Assembly (NCBI RefSeq): GCF_020510425.1
Contig: NZ_JAHBAH010000001.1
Span: 806,001-870,000, forward strand
Length of the DNA: 64,000 nucleotides
Direction of reading: 5' to 3'
Source of the DNA: Quatrionicoccus australiensis
GTDB lineage: Bacteria; Pseudomonadota; Gammaproteobacteria; Burkholderiales; Rhodocyclaceae
This document shows, piece by piece, positions 8,204-15,169 of the stretch. Made by a program: the position numbers and the translations under genes. Below the pieces are notes generated by a model. The model was not told the origin of the DNA. It saw nothing but the letters and a program-made list of their open reading frames with translations, and did no database searches. Numbering within the stretch: position 1 is the stretch's first letter; each line of letters begins with the position of its first letter.

Positions 8204-8530
8204 ATTCTTTGCAAGCGTTCTGAAGTTTTATCGTTTCATTCCTGATCCCGTTTTCCTGCTGTTCATCGATTCACTGTCGTGCCGGTGCGAGAAGGTAAAG
8301 GACTGCGGTACTACAACCGGTCATCTTGGGCTTTTGCCCGGACCCTGATGAAAGACGCGCGCGGGGGCCTCATTCGTTAGCCGGGAGTCACTTGCCTCCC
8401 CTGGAGCTAATCAGGCTCTCCCCGCGCGGGTCCAACCCGCTTCACATCAACGCTGCAGTGCTTCGCTGGGCTTGGGCCGCCAGCGATCAGCCAGTGATTC
8501 CTTTCTTTTTCCTATAGACGCTTTTGCTGT
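8204..8530 (-). ncRNA. Candidate guide (bridge/seeker) RNA region of IS copy 1
   Basis: Roughly 330 noncoding bases follow the transposase stop on the same strand, where IS1111 elements are reported to encode their guide RNA. Read on the minus strand it can form a 9-bp stem CGCGCGGGG / CCCCGCGCG (around 8426-8419 and 8366-8358) enclosing two single-strand-like sides and an inner GGGAG / CTCCC hairpin. One side of this loop corresponds on the + strand to CATTCGTTAGCC (8371-8382), which matches 11 of 12 bases of the right element/attC junction. A second hairpin CGCTGG / CCAGCG lies nearer the transposase. RNA expression is not shown; exact ends are unknown. Confidence 0.5.
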
Positions 8531-9556
8531 TCAGGCGGTCTCGTCGATGAGTCGGAAATCATCTCCGTAGTGCATGACCGCCCAGGCCAGTCGCAGGTTC
8601 TTGGCGGCGATGGCGACCGCCGCTTTCCAGTAACCCCGTCGTTCGACCAGACTTCTCGCCCAGCGACTGAACCGGTCCTGCTTCTCTCCGAGGCCGGCGA
8701 GAACGGCGCGGGCACCCATGACGAGCAGGCTGCGCAGGTAGGCATCACCGGCCTTGGTGATTCGGCCCAACCGCGCTTTGCCGCCACTGCTGTATTGGCC
8801 GGGAACAAGGCCAGCCCAGGCGGCGAGTTGCCGACCGTTCTTGAAATCATGACCGCCGCCCAGGCTGGCAACCAGGGCGCTGGCTGTGGTCGGGCCGATG
8901 CCGGGGAGTTGCATGAGCTGCCGGCTGCGTTGGTCTTGTTTGGCAGCTTGGGCGATGGCCTTGTCGTACTCGTCGATGCGTTCATTAAGGCGGTCGGCGT
9001 GTACGAGCAGATCGCCGACGCAGCGGTTGGCCCAGCCGGGGAGTGCTTCAAGGTGGGCACCGATTTCCCGGCGCAGGCGTTCGACTTTCTGCGGTAGAAC
9101 AATGCCGAACTCGCTGATTAGGCCACGCAGGCGGTTATAGAGCGCCGTGCGTTCTTCAATGAAGCCTTGCCGGGTGCGGTGCAGGCAGAGGATGGCTTGT
9201 TGATCGACATCCTTGACCGGGACGAAGCGCATGTTCGGCCGGGTGACGGCTTCGCAGATGGCGGCGGCATCGGCGGCGTCGTTCTTGCCGCGCTTGCCGC
9301 TCATCCGGTACGGCGCCACGAACTTCGGTGCCATCAGCTTGACGGTGTGGCCGAAGCGGCTGAACTCTCTTGCCCAGTAGTGTGCGCCGGAGCAGGCTTC
9401 CATGCCGATCAGGCAGGGTGGCAACTGGGCGACCATTTCGAGCAATTGGCCGCGAACCACCTTGGGCTTGATGAAAACCGCCTTGCCGCTCTGGTCAATA
9501 CCATGCAAAGCGAATACATTCTTGGCGAGATCGATGCCTACGGTGACAATATTCAT
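8531..9556 (-). CDS. IS110-family (IS1111 group) transposase, copy 1
   Basis: 341 aa DEDD-type transposase. The N-terminal RuvC-like part has Asp8 in VGIDLAKNVF, Glu in MEACSGAHYW and the KNDAADAAAI motif with the paired Asp. A long helical middle follows, then the C-terminal Tnp20 domain with the helix-hairpin-helix LPGIGPTTASALVASLGG and the likely catalytic Ser in that region (YSSGGKARLGRITKAG). Such enzymes use an RNA guide to join element and target. It appears intact and differs from the second copy at only two residues seen (Gln/Leu in LLEMVA-x-LPP, Gln/Arg in DQRSR-x-LM). Confidence 0.95.
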   Translation of the reverse strand: MNIVTVGIDLAKNVFALHGIDQSGKAVFIKPKVVRGQLLEMVAQLPPCLIGMEACSGAHYWAREFSRFGHTVKLMAPKFVAPYRMSGKRGKNDAADAAAICEAVTRPNMRFVPVKDVDQQAILCLHRTRQGFIEERTALYNRLRGLISEFGIVLPQKVERLRREIGAHLEALPGWANRCVGDLLVHADRLNERIDEYDKAIAQAAKQDQRSRQLMQLPGIGPTTASALVASLGGGHDFKNGRQLAAWAGLVPGQYSSGGKARLGRITKAGDAYLRSLLVMGARAVLAGLGEKQDRFSRWARSLVERRGYWKAAVAIAAKNLRLAWAVMHYGDDFRLIDETA

Positions 9557-9685
9557 GGACTTCCCCTTTCGAACGAATGATTTGGTCTGGAAACTTAATC
9601 ATGGCAGCAACTGCTGCCGGCGGCTTCCGCCGCTAGTTCGGGACGGGGAAGTCCCTTTCATTCGTTAGGCACATCAGGAGAGAAA

Positions 9686-10300
9686 ATGCGCCATTCGTAC
9701 TTAATGTCTATCGCCTCTATTCTGTTAGTCGCTGGTTGCGCGGCGGTGAACCCCAATCCGAATGTCGGAATGAGAACAACCGACCTTGCATTCGCAAGCG
9801 GCGATTGCCTGAGTGCCAGGAAGCTTGCGGAACCGGCCGCACTCAGAGGTGAGCCTTGGGCTCAATTCCGTATGGGAGCCCTGCTTATCGACAAGAGTTG
9901 CCCCAACCGGTCGTCAAAAGACGCGCTGGAGGCAATTGAGTGGCTTAGTAAGGCTGCCTGTTTTGAGAGCAAATCGCTTTGGGAGCGAGGGAACGAATTG
10001 GTGGTGGGTCCATCGGGCTATTTCAATGCACGCGCGTCGTCGACAAAAGCTGCCATCATGCTGGCAGATGCTTACCTTCATCTTCAAAGAGCCGGCTTGG
10101 CGTGGTACTACATTGACCGTGCTCGGAGCCAATACGCAGAGGGCGAACTACCCTACAACGAGCTAACGAAACAGCTAACGTACATTGAGTCACAGATAGG
10201 ACCGGATCTGTTCTCAAAAATGAAAAAAGAGAAACCGAACCTCTGCATATCCAGGCAGCCGAGTGCCCAACCCAACAGTCAACCGGACGCTGCGCTATAA
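9686..10300 (+). CDS. Cassette 5 gene, predicted lipoprotein with Sel1/TPR-like repeats
   Basis: 204 aa, starts 8 bases after a good ribosome site (AGGAG). The N-terminus is a lipoprotein signal (LMSIASILLVAGC, Cys19). The mature part has repeat-like helices (CLSARKLAEPAALRGEPWAQFRMGALLI, DALEAIEWLSKAACFESKSLWERGNEL, KAAIMLADAYLHLQRAGLAWYYIDRAR) that resemble Sel1-type TPR units, so a role in protein contacts in the periplasm is inferred. The cassette is bracketed by the two IS copies: its 5' end touches the right end of copy 1, and its attC is cut by copy 2. Confidence 0.7.
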   Translation: MRHSYLMSIASILLVAGCAAVNPNPNVGMRTTDLAFASGDCLSARKLAEPAALRGEPWAQFRMGALLIDKSCPNRSSKDALEAIEWLSKAACFESKSLWERGNELVVGPSGYFNARASSTKAAIMLADAYLHLQRAGLAWYYIDRARSQYAEGELPYNELTKQLTYIESQIGPDLFSKMKKEKPNLCISRQPSAQPNSQPDAAL

Positions 10301-10321
10301 AGCCGCGCCTGTTACTTTCAA
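10266..10321 (+). repeat. attC: attC5, interrupted by IS copy 2
   Basis: Begins GCCCAAC inside the end of the cassette 5 coding region and runs through AACCGGACGCTGCG / CCGCGCCTGTTACTTTCAA to the IS border. The 3' core continues at 11799 as CGTTGGCC. The core pairs with the cassette 5 start (GTTAGGC) with one wobble position. Confidence 0.65.
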
Positions 10322-10337
10322 CTACAAGGGCTTCCCC

Positions 10338-10666
10338 ATTCTTTGCAAGCGTTCTGAAGTTTTATCGTTTCATTCCTGATCCCGTTTTCCTGCTGTTCAT
10401 CGATTCACTGTCGTGCCGGTGCGAGAAGGTGAAGGACTGCGGTACTACAACCGGTCATCTTGGGCTTTTGCCCGGACCCTGATGAAAGACGCGCGCGGGG
10501 GCCTCATTCGTTAGCCGGGAGTCACTTGCCTCCCCTGGAGGTAATCAGGCTCTCCCCGCGCGGGTCCAACCCGCTTCACATCAACGCTGCAGTGCTTCGC
10601 TGGGCTTGGGCCGCCAGCGACCAGCCGGTGATTCCTTTCTTTTTTCCTATAGACGCTTTTTGCTGT
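10338..10666 (-). ncRNA. Candidate guide RNA region of IS copy 2
   Basis: Same layout as in copy 1. CATTCGTTAGCC is kept (10505-10516). In the opposite side of the predicted loop there is one substitution relative to copy 1 (G10541 for C8407), turning the minus-strand loop text GATTAGCTCC into GATTACCTCC. If this is a target guide, the two copies may differ in preferred attC. Inference only. Confidence 0.45.
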
Positions 10667-11692
10667 TCACGCGGTCTCGTCGATGAGTCGGAAATCATCT
10701 CCGTAGTGCATGACCGCCCAGGCCAGTCGCAGGTTCTTGGCGGCGATGGCGACCGCCGCTTTCCAGTAACCCCGTCGTTCGACCAGACTTCTCGCCCAGC
10801 GACTGAACCGGTCCTGCTTCTCTCCGAGGCCGGCGAGAACGGCGCGGGCACCCATGACGAGCAGGCTGCGCAGGTAGGCATCACCGGCCTTAGTGATCCG
10901 CCCCAGCCGGGCTTTGCCGCCACTGCTGTATTGGCCGGGAACGAGTCCGGCCCAAGCGGCGAGTTGCCGACCGTTCTTGAAATCATGACCACCACCCAGG
11001 CTGGCAACCAGGGCGCTGGCTGTGGTCGGGCCGATGCCAGGGAGTTGCATCAGGCGCCGGCTGCGCTGGTCTTGTTTGGCAGCTTGGGCAATGGCTTTGT
11101 CGTACTCGTCGATGCGTTCATTAAGGCGGTCGGCGTGTACGAGCAGATCGCCGACGCAGCGGTTGGCCCAGCCGGGGAGTGCTTCAAGGTGGGCACCGAT
11201 TTCCCGGCGCAGGCGTTCGACTTTCTGCGGTAGAACAATGCCGAACTCGCTGATTAGGCCACGCAGGCGGTTATAGAGCGCCGTGCGTTCTTCAATGAAG
11301 CCTTGCCGGGTGCGGTGCAGGCAGAGGATGGCTTGTTGATCGACATCCTTGACCGGGACGAAGCGCATGTTCGGCCGGGTGACGGCTTCGCAGATGGCGG
11401 CGGCATCGGCGGCGTCGTTCTTGCCACGCTTGCCGCTCATCCGGTACGGCGCCACGAACTTCGGTGCCATCAGCTTGACGGTGTGGCCGAAGCGGCTGAA
11501 CTCTCTTGCCCAGTAGTGTGCGCCGGAGCAGGCTTCCATGCCGATCAGGCACGGCGGCAACAGGGCGACCATTTCGAGCAATTGGCCGCGAACCACCTTG
11601 GGCTTGATGAAAACCGCCTTGCCGCTCTGGTCAATACCATGCAAAGCGAATACATTCTTGGCGAGATCGATGCCTACGGTGACAATATTCAT
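10667..11692 (-). CDS. IS110-family (IS1111 group) transposase, copy 2
   Basis: 341 aa, intact, same motifs as copy 1 (VGIDLAKN, MEACSGAHYW, KNDAADAAAI, LPGIGPTTAS). The few nucleotide differences between the copies are mostly synonymous, which suggests recent transposition or gene conversion. Both copies can in principle supply transposase in trans to each other. Confidence 0.95.
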   Translation of the reverse strand: MNIVTVGIDLAKNVFALHGIDQSGKAVFIKPKVVRGQLLEMVALLPPCLIGMEACSGAHYWAREFSRFGHTVKLMAPKFVAPYRMSGKRGKNDAADAAAICEAVTRPNMRFVPVKDVDQQAILCLHRTRQGFIEERTALYNRLRGLISEFGIVLPQKVERLRREIGAHLEALPGWANRCVGDLLVHADRLNERIDEYDKAIAQAAKQDQRSRRLMQLPGIGPTTASALVASLGGGHDFKNGRQLAAWAGLVPGQYSSGGKARLGRITKAGDAYLRSLLVMGARAVLAGLGEKQDRFSRWARSLVERRGYWKAAVAIAAKNLRLAWAVMHYGDDFRLIDETA

Positions 11693-11809
11693 GGACTTCC
11701 CCTTTCGAACGAATGATTTGGTCTGGAAACTTAATCATGGCAGCAACTGCTGCCGGCGGCTTCCGCCGCTAGTTCGGGACGGGGAAGTCCCTTTCATTCG
11801 TTGGCCGTC

Positions 11810-12394
11810 ATGAGAGTCTATCGCCGCCACTTTCTGAAAATGCTCAGTTTCAGCGTGTTGCTTGCCGGTGTCGCCTCTTCTGCAAGCGCGAAAGGAGAAT
11901 CAATGGAGCCGAAGAAGTTCTGGGAAATAGTTGGCGCAGTAAAAAAATCAGCGGGAAGTGATCTTGAGTCTCGCCCAAGAGTATTGGAACAAAAACTGAG
12001 CGCCCTCCCAACGTCGCACATTCAGGCATTCCAGCGTACCTATGAGAGTTTCTTGCTGAATGCAAACCGTTGGAGTCTTTGGGGTGCTGCGTATCTCATG
12101 AATGGCGGCTGCTCAGACGATGGATTTAAATACTTCCGAGACTGGCTGATCTCAGAAGGGCAGGATGTTTACGAGAGCGCCATTGCAGATCCGGACTCAT
12201 TGGCTTCTTTCGCAAAGAGAGATTTCTTTGAGCTTGAGCTTTATGGATACTCTGCGCTGCATGCCTTTGCGCAAGCTGGCGCCGGGGAACTGGAGCGTGA
12301 TTTCAGCTTAGAGATTGCAAGTCCAACGGGGGTAGAGTGGAGGGAAGATGATCTTCCTAAGCTATTTCCAAAGTTGGCAGCGAAGTACCTGTAG
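11810..12394 (+). CDS. Cassette 6 gene, DUF4240-like protein with a twin-arginine-type signal
   Basis: 194 aa from the ATG of MRVYRRHFLKML. The first 30 residues (RRHFLKMLSFSVLLAGVASSASA) look like a Tat signal peptide. From residue 32 (MEPKKFWEIVGAVKK) the protein resembles the DUF4240 family: WSLWGAAYLMNGGCSDDGFKYFRDWLISEGQDVYESAIADPDSLA is the typical conserved block. DUF4240 proteins are usually cytoplasmic and unsigned, so the signal is unusual. Role unknown. The attC6 site begins 18 bases after the stop. Confidence 0.75.
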   Translation: MRVYRRHFLKMLSFSVLLAGVASSASAKGESMEPKKFWEIVGAVKKSAGSDLESRPRVLEQKLSALPTSHIQAFQRTYESFLLNANRWSLWGAAYLMNGGCSDDGFKYFRDWLISEGQDVYESAIADPDSLASFAKRDFFELELYGYSALHAFAQAGAGELERDFSLEIASPTGVEWREDDLPKLFPKLAAKYL

Positions 12395-12412
12395 GTGGCC
12401 CGCCGAAATGAC

Positions 12413-12475
12413 GGCCAACCCCACATATCACCGGACCTTGCGCGTAAAGCCGCGCAAGTCCGGTGAATTTCGACG
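12413..12475 (+). repeat. attC: attC6
   Basis: GGCCAAC to ...TTTCGACG; inverted arms TCACCGGACCTTGCGCG / CGCGCAAGTCCGGTGA. 5' core is the exact complement of GTTGGCC, the start of cassette 6 right after IS copy 2. This shows that the IS entered at the cassette border and did not remove the cassette start. Confidence 0.9.
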
Positions 12476-12485
12476 TTAGAACGCA

Positions 12486-12716
12486 ATGGCAATTCCCATC
12501 GGAATCGAAGGCCGCATATCAAACAGCGAACACCATTCGCATGTTGTCGTGGTGCAAGACGACACCGGCAATACGGGCGGATTCCTCATCTTTGAATCAT
12601 GGGCGGGTTCTGATGGCCCCAACCCAAGCGGAGCCTTTGATAGTTGGGTGGAAAGCATTTCCGCGCTTGAGCAGTTCTTTGCAGAATCGGGCTGGGTTGT
12701 TCAATGGAAGTCATAA
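12486..12716 (+). CDS. Cassette 7 gene A, hypothetical protein
   Basis: 76 aa, starting at the ATG 10 bases into the cassette. Soluble and acidic, no signal (MAIPIGIEGRISN, HVVVVQDDTGNTGGFLIFES, FFAESGWVVQWKS). No family recognised. It shares its cassette with a second reading frame 43 bases downstream. Confidence 0.7.
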   Translation: MAIPIGIEGRISNSEHHSHVVVVQDDTGNTGGFLIFESWAGSDGPNPSGAFDSWVESISALEQFFAESGWVVQWKS

Positions 12717-12759
12717 ACTTTACCGTGGCTTTCAGGCCCGCATCTAACCAAAGCCAATC

Positions 12760-12987
12760 ATGAGTTGGTTTTTTTCAAAATCTCGCACTGGCAAGGTCAT
12801 AGAAGGGGGCTTAAATCTCCTTGATGGCGCTGTTGGTTTCGGCTTGTTATCCGGGGCGGCTGTTGTCATGGCGTTCGGCAACTTCCTCTTAGGTGGTGTG
12901 CTTGGTGCTTTCGCCCTTGGGGTGTTCGCTCGGTTGAGCCGCCGCACAAAGTCCAACGCAGCCTCATCCCCAAAAAAACGCACATGA
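12760..12987 (+). CDS. Cassette 7 gene B, small Gly-rich membrane protein
   Basis: 75 aa. One long hydrophobic, Gly-rich span (about residues 24-57: GAVGFGLLSGAAVVMAFGNFLLGGVLGAFALGVF) that may form a helical hairpin, with a basic N-terminus (KSRTGKVIEGG) and a basic C-terminus (RLSRRTKSNAASSPKKRT). Toxin-like or phage-holin-like shape is possible but cannot be claimed. It lies in the same cassette as gene A with no complete attC between. Confidence 0.6.
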   Translation: MSWFFSKSRTGKVIEGGLNLLDGAVGFGLLSGAAVVMAFGNFLLGGVLGAFALGVFARLSRRTKSNAASSPKKRT

Positions 12988-13000
12988 ATAACGCGTTGCT

Positions 13001-13066
13001 TTCTAACATCACAATCCACCGGACCTCCGGCAAGCTGCGCTTGCCTCCGTCCGGTGATTTTCAACG
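13001..13066 (+). repeat. attC: attC7
   Basis: TTCTAAC to ...TTTTCAACG. The core TTCTAAC is the exact complement of GTTAGAA, which opens the cassette at 12475-12481, proving that both cassette 7 genes belong to one cassette. The arms are almost identical to attC2 and attC8. Confidence 0.9.
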
Positions 13067-13081
13067 TTGGGCGTCTTGAGT

Positions 13082-13603
13082 ATGCGCACTATCTTCGTCG
13101 CTCAGGCTCTCTTTGCCACTTTCGCTCTGTCAGTGGTCTCCTTCGCTGCCTTCGCAAGAGAGGAACGCAGTCTTACGACCGCGGCACAAAATTTCATTGT
13201 GAAGGGGGCGGAACCAACGCTAAGGAAGTGCGCCCTTCCTAAACCTCGCTGCGGTGACGCCAAGCTCCTTGGTAACGAGAATCTCCCAGGAGAAAGCAAC
13301 GACGAAAAGAGGCTTACTCGAATCATCACCTTTGACGGTCTCGAAATTGCGCTAACCATTCCAGTAATGAACCGACATCGCTACCTAGTGGGGAAAGTCG
13401 AGATATCCAGTTCCAAGTGGCCCGTCGACCACGGACTCCAAGTTGGTCAGCTTCAAAACAGGGTTGTCGATGTACTTGGCCTCCCAACAACCGAAGCCGG
13501 CAACTGCATTCAATACTTCAACGAAATTTCTCAGAGTTCGGTGGGCTTCTGCTTTTCCAGCGGTCGTATTGCAAAAATCCTGTGGGAGCGCTGGATTGAC
13601 TGA
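13082..13603 (+). CDS. Cassette 8 gene, secreted hypothetical protein
   Basis: 173 aa from the ATG of MRTIFVAQALFAT; an in-frame TTG sits at the cassette border (13067) but would start in the recombination core. A clear Sec signal peptide (FVAQALFATFALSVVSFAAFA) is followed by a soluble domain with several Cys (KCALPKPRCGDA, NCIQYF, GFCFSSGRI). No family recognised. The Cys content fits a periplasmic disulfide-bonded protein. Confidence 0.7.
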   Translation: MRTIFVAQALFATFALSVVSFAAFAREERSLTTAAQNFIVKGAEPTLRKCALPKPRCGDAKLLGNENLPGESNDEKRLTRIITFDGLEIALTIPVMNRHRYLVGKVEISSSKWPVDHGLQVGQLQNRVVDVLGLPTTEAGNCIQYFNEISQSSVGFCFSSGRIAKILWERWID

Positions 13604-13606
13604 AAC

Positions 13607-13672
13607 GCCCAACATCACAATCCACCGGACCTCCGGCAAGCTGCGCTTGCCTGCGTCCAGTGATTTACAACG
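13607..13672 (+). repeat. attC: attC8
   Basis: GCCCAAC to ...TTACAACG. The exact complement of GTTGGGC at the start of cassette 8. Same arms as attC2 and attC7 with two or three substitutions. Confidence 0.9.
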
Positions 13673-13710
13673 TTGGGCATCAACCTACTTCTTTCCTTCA
13701 CTCGCCGACG

Positions 13711-14205
13711 ATGAACACCCAAATTCCCGCAATCGCAATCGTTCTCTCACTTTCGGTGGCGTCATGCGCAACTCGATATGAGCCGCCACCTGATGGCGTG
13801 AGAAGCGCTTCCGTTTTTCTAATCGGCAATGGTGGTCAAGTGCCGGGCGGACGAAACAACATCGCCGTAAATATCGCGGATCCGTCTTCTTGCGAAAATT
13901 TACAGCACATAGGACCGGTTGCGGCAGGCGAAACAAAGGAACTGAAGCTTCGTGTAGGGGTACCAGTCACAATCAAGCTCAGCTACTTTCGCCTCCGACC
14001 GGAGCCCGTAATAGGGAAGGGGCCTATTGAAAATTGCCAAGACGGAGTTACGTTCACACCCCAAGATGGCAAGGAATATCAAGTCGGTTTGGATTCAAGA
14101 GCCCTACGGTATATGAGGATGAGGTGTGACAACGAAGTGAGAGTGCGCTCCGTCGGCGAAAAGGTCTGGAAGAACGCAGAACGTGAGCGAGTTTGCGCAG
14201 ATTAG
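13711..14205 (+). CDS. Cassette 9 gene, predicted lipoprotein
   Basis: 164 aa from the ATG of MNTQIPAIAI. Lipoprotein signal IVLSLSVASC with Cys18. The mature domain has a PEGA-like or carboxypeptidase-regulatory-like feel (SVFLIGNGGQVPGGRNNIAVNI, GPVAAGETKELKLRVGVPVTIKLSYFRLRP, FTPQDGKEYQVGLD), suggesting a beta-sandwich. Three Cys pairs may be oxidised. No family was recognised with confidence. Confidence 0.65.
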   Translation: MNTQIPAIAIVLSLSVASCATRYEPPPDGVRSASVFLIGNGGQVPGGRNNIAVNIADPSSCENLQHIGPVAAGETKELKLRVGVPVTIKLSYFRLRPEPVIGKGPIENCQDGVTFTPQDGKEYQVGLDSRALRYMRMRCDNEVRVRSVGEKVWKNAERERVCAD

Positions 14206-14224
14206 CGATGACGAATCAAATGCG

Positions 14225-14284
14225 CCCTAACATGGTGGACAACCGGACCTACGCGAAAAGCCGTGCAGGCCGGTTACCTTCACG
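14225..14284 (+). repeat. attC: attC9, interrupted by an IS1182-like remnant
   Basis: 5' core CCCTAAC, arms AACCGGACCTACGCG / CGTGCAGGCCGGTT, then CACGTT where the remnant begins. The rest of a core, GTTAGAGG, appears at 15099 past the remnant. GTT is present on both sides, a possible 3-base target duplication. Confidence 0.7.
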
Positions 14285-14327
14285 TTGACGCTGTAGAAAA
14301 ACCCTTTTCCAGCCCGATTTTCAGCAA

Positions 14328-14358
14328 AAAATGGCGCAGGTTTTCTCTGCGCCATTTT
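14328..14358. terminator. Hairpin near the left end of the IS1182-like remnant
   Basis: AAAATGGCGCAG, 7-base loop, CTGCGCCATTTT: a perfect 12-bp stem with A/T-rich feet. It lies downstream of the broken transposase gene on the minus strand and could end transcripts in both directions. Confidence 0.55.
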
Positions 14359-14452
14359 GCTTTTTCATTCATGCATCTGAACTGGTCAACCGCTGCGTCC
14401 TGCTGTCGTTGATGGCGGCGACCATCTGGCGGGGAAATTCCCCCTTCTTTGC

Positions 14453-15005
14453 CTACTGCCCGAACCCGTGATGTGCCAGCTTCTCGATGTTGTGCACCAG
14501 GCAATACAGTTTCCACTGCGTATCAACCATCTGCTGCCCACGTAGCGTAAACCGATCCAAGCGCTTGTTGTGCCTCAGGTTGCCAAACACCGGTTCGACC
14601 GTGGCAAATCTCCTTCCGTAACGGGCTTTGCCTTCTTCACTGTCGATGGCCCGCTTCATCCGGTCGGTGTGGCTTTCTTCCGTTGTATCGGCCTTGCCGC
14701 GGAAGAGGGCGACCTGCCGGACTTGGCTCATCTCTGATGACGTGTTCGCGGCACAGCCGCTCGATGCCCCGGCTGCTCACCACACCCTGGGTACAGGCGC
14801 AGAAAATGACCTTGAGCAGCATCCATGGCGGGTAGGCGCAGGCGCCGCTCTGGTCGTTACGGTAACGGGTATCGAAGAGGGAAAGGTCGAATTCGTGCTC
14901 AATCAGGTGATGCACGGCATGCTCGAAACTGCCTGGCAGCAGTTGCTTCTCCATATCCACCGCCAGAAACCTCGGGCTGGTATCGATTGCTTTGTAGCGG
15001 GCCAT
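14453..15005 (-). pseudogene. Broken IS1182-family transposase
   Basis: The N-terminal part (from 15005: MARYKAIDTSPRFLAVDMEK, then SFEHAVHHLIEHEFDLSLFDTRYRND, PPWMLLKVIFCACTQGVVSSRGIERLCREH) is followed, after a jump and frame change near 14730, by the C-terminal part (KADTTEESHTDRMKRAIDSEEGKARYGRRF, VEPVFGNLRHNKRLDRFTLRG, KLYCLVHNIEKLAH). About 250 middle residues with the catalytic Asp residues are missing. It is a dead gene. Confidence 0.85.
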
Positions 15006-15169
15006 CGCCGTCTCCTGAACTCGTCTTCAGGCTGGAACCTTGTTATTCCATATGGTTTGCGGCAGGATGCGGGCATGAATACTATTTTTCTACAGCGTCG
15101 TTAGAGGTCAGAGCGTTTCTGTCATGCTCAACCGCAAAGCTTCCGCGTAGGCGTCGCAAATTCGATCTC

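Larger units (their letters stand above)
8188..9663 (-). mobile_element. IS110-family element, IS1111 group, copy 1, inserted in attC4
   Basis: About 1476 bases. Borders come from comparison with the second copy and with intact attC sites, and are ambiguous by one C. Subterminal inverted repeats are AAGGGCTTCCCC (8192-8203) and GGGGAAGTCCCTT (9645-9657), with 4 and 6 bases outside them, the asymmetric layout known for IS1111 elements. The transposase reads opposite to the cassettes. A long noncoding stretch lies on the transposase 3' side. No target duplication is seen, as expected for this group. The IS1111-attC subgroup is known to insert in this position of attC sites. Confidence 0.88.
10322..11799 (-). 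mobile_element. IS110-family element, IS1111 group, copy 2, inserted in attC5
   Basis: About 1478 bases, nearly identical to copy 1 and in the same orientation. Subterminal repeats AAGGGCTTCCCC at 10326 and GGGGAAGTCCCTT at 11781. It lies at the same point of its attC: left flank ends TTTCAA, right flank starts CGTTGGCC. Small differences from copy 1 are two extra T's just past the transposase stop and scattered substitutions. The two copies are direct repeats around cassette 5, so recombination between them could delete that cassette. Confidence 0.88.
14287..15098 (-). mobile_element. Internally deleted IS1182-like element
   Basis: About 812 bases with matching terminal inverted repeats GACGCTGTAGAAAAA at both ends (14287 and, inverted, ending 15098). 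Full-length relatives are about twice as long, so roughly half is gone. It carries only the two ends of a transposase gene and could still be moved in trans by a relative because both termini are intact. Confidence 0.75.

Noticed and set aside
8326..8517. 63-codon frame in the noncoding end of IS copy 1 (longer, 257 codons, in copy 2)
   Set aside because: It is in the candidate guide-RNA region and, in copy 2, runs on antisense to the transposase. The frame differs between copies because of T insertions, which does not fit a protein gene.
7155..13672. Repeated, palindromic 60-70-base blocks that might be taken as a CRISPR or REP array
   Set aside because: They are irregularly spaced (300 to 1500 bases), each follows a gene, and each begins RYYYAAC and ends GTTRRRY, so they are attC sites. 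No cas genes.
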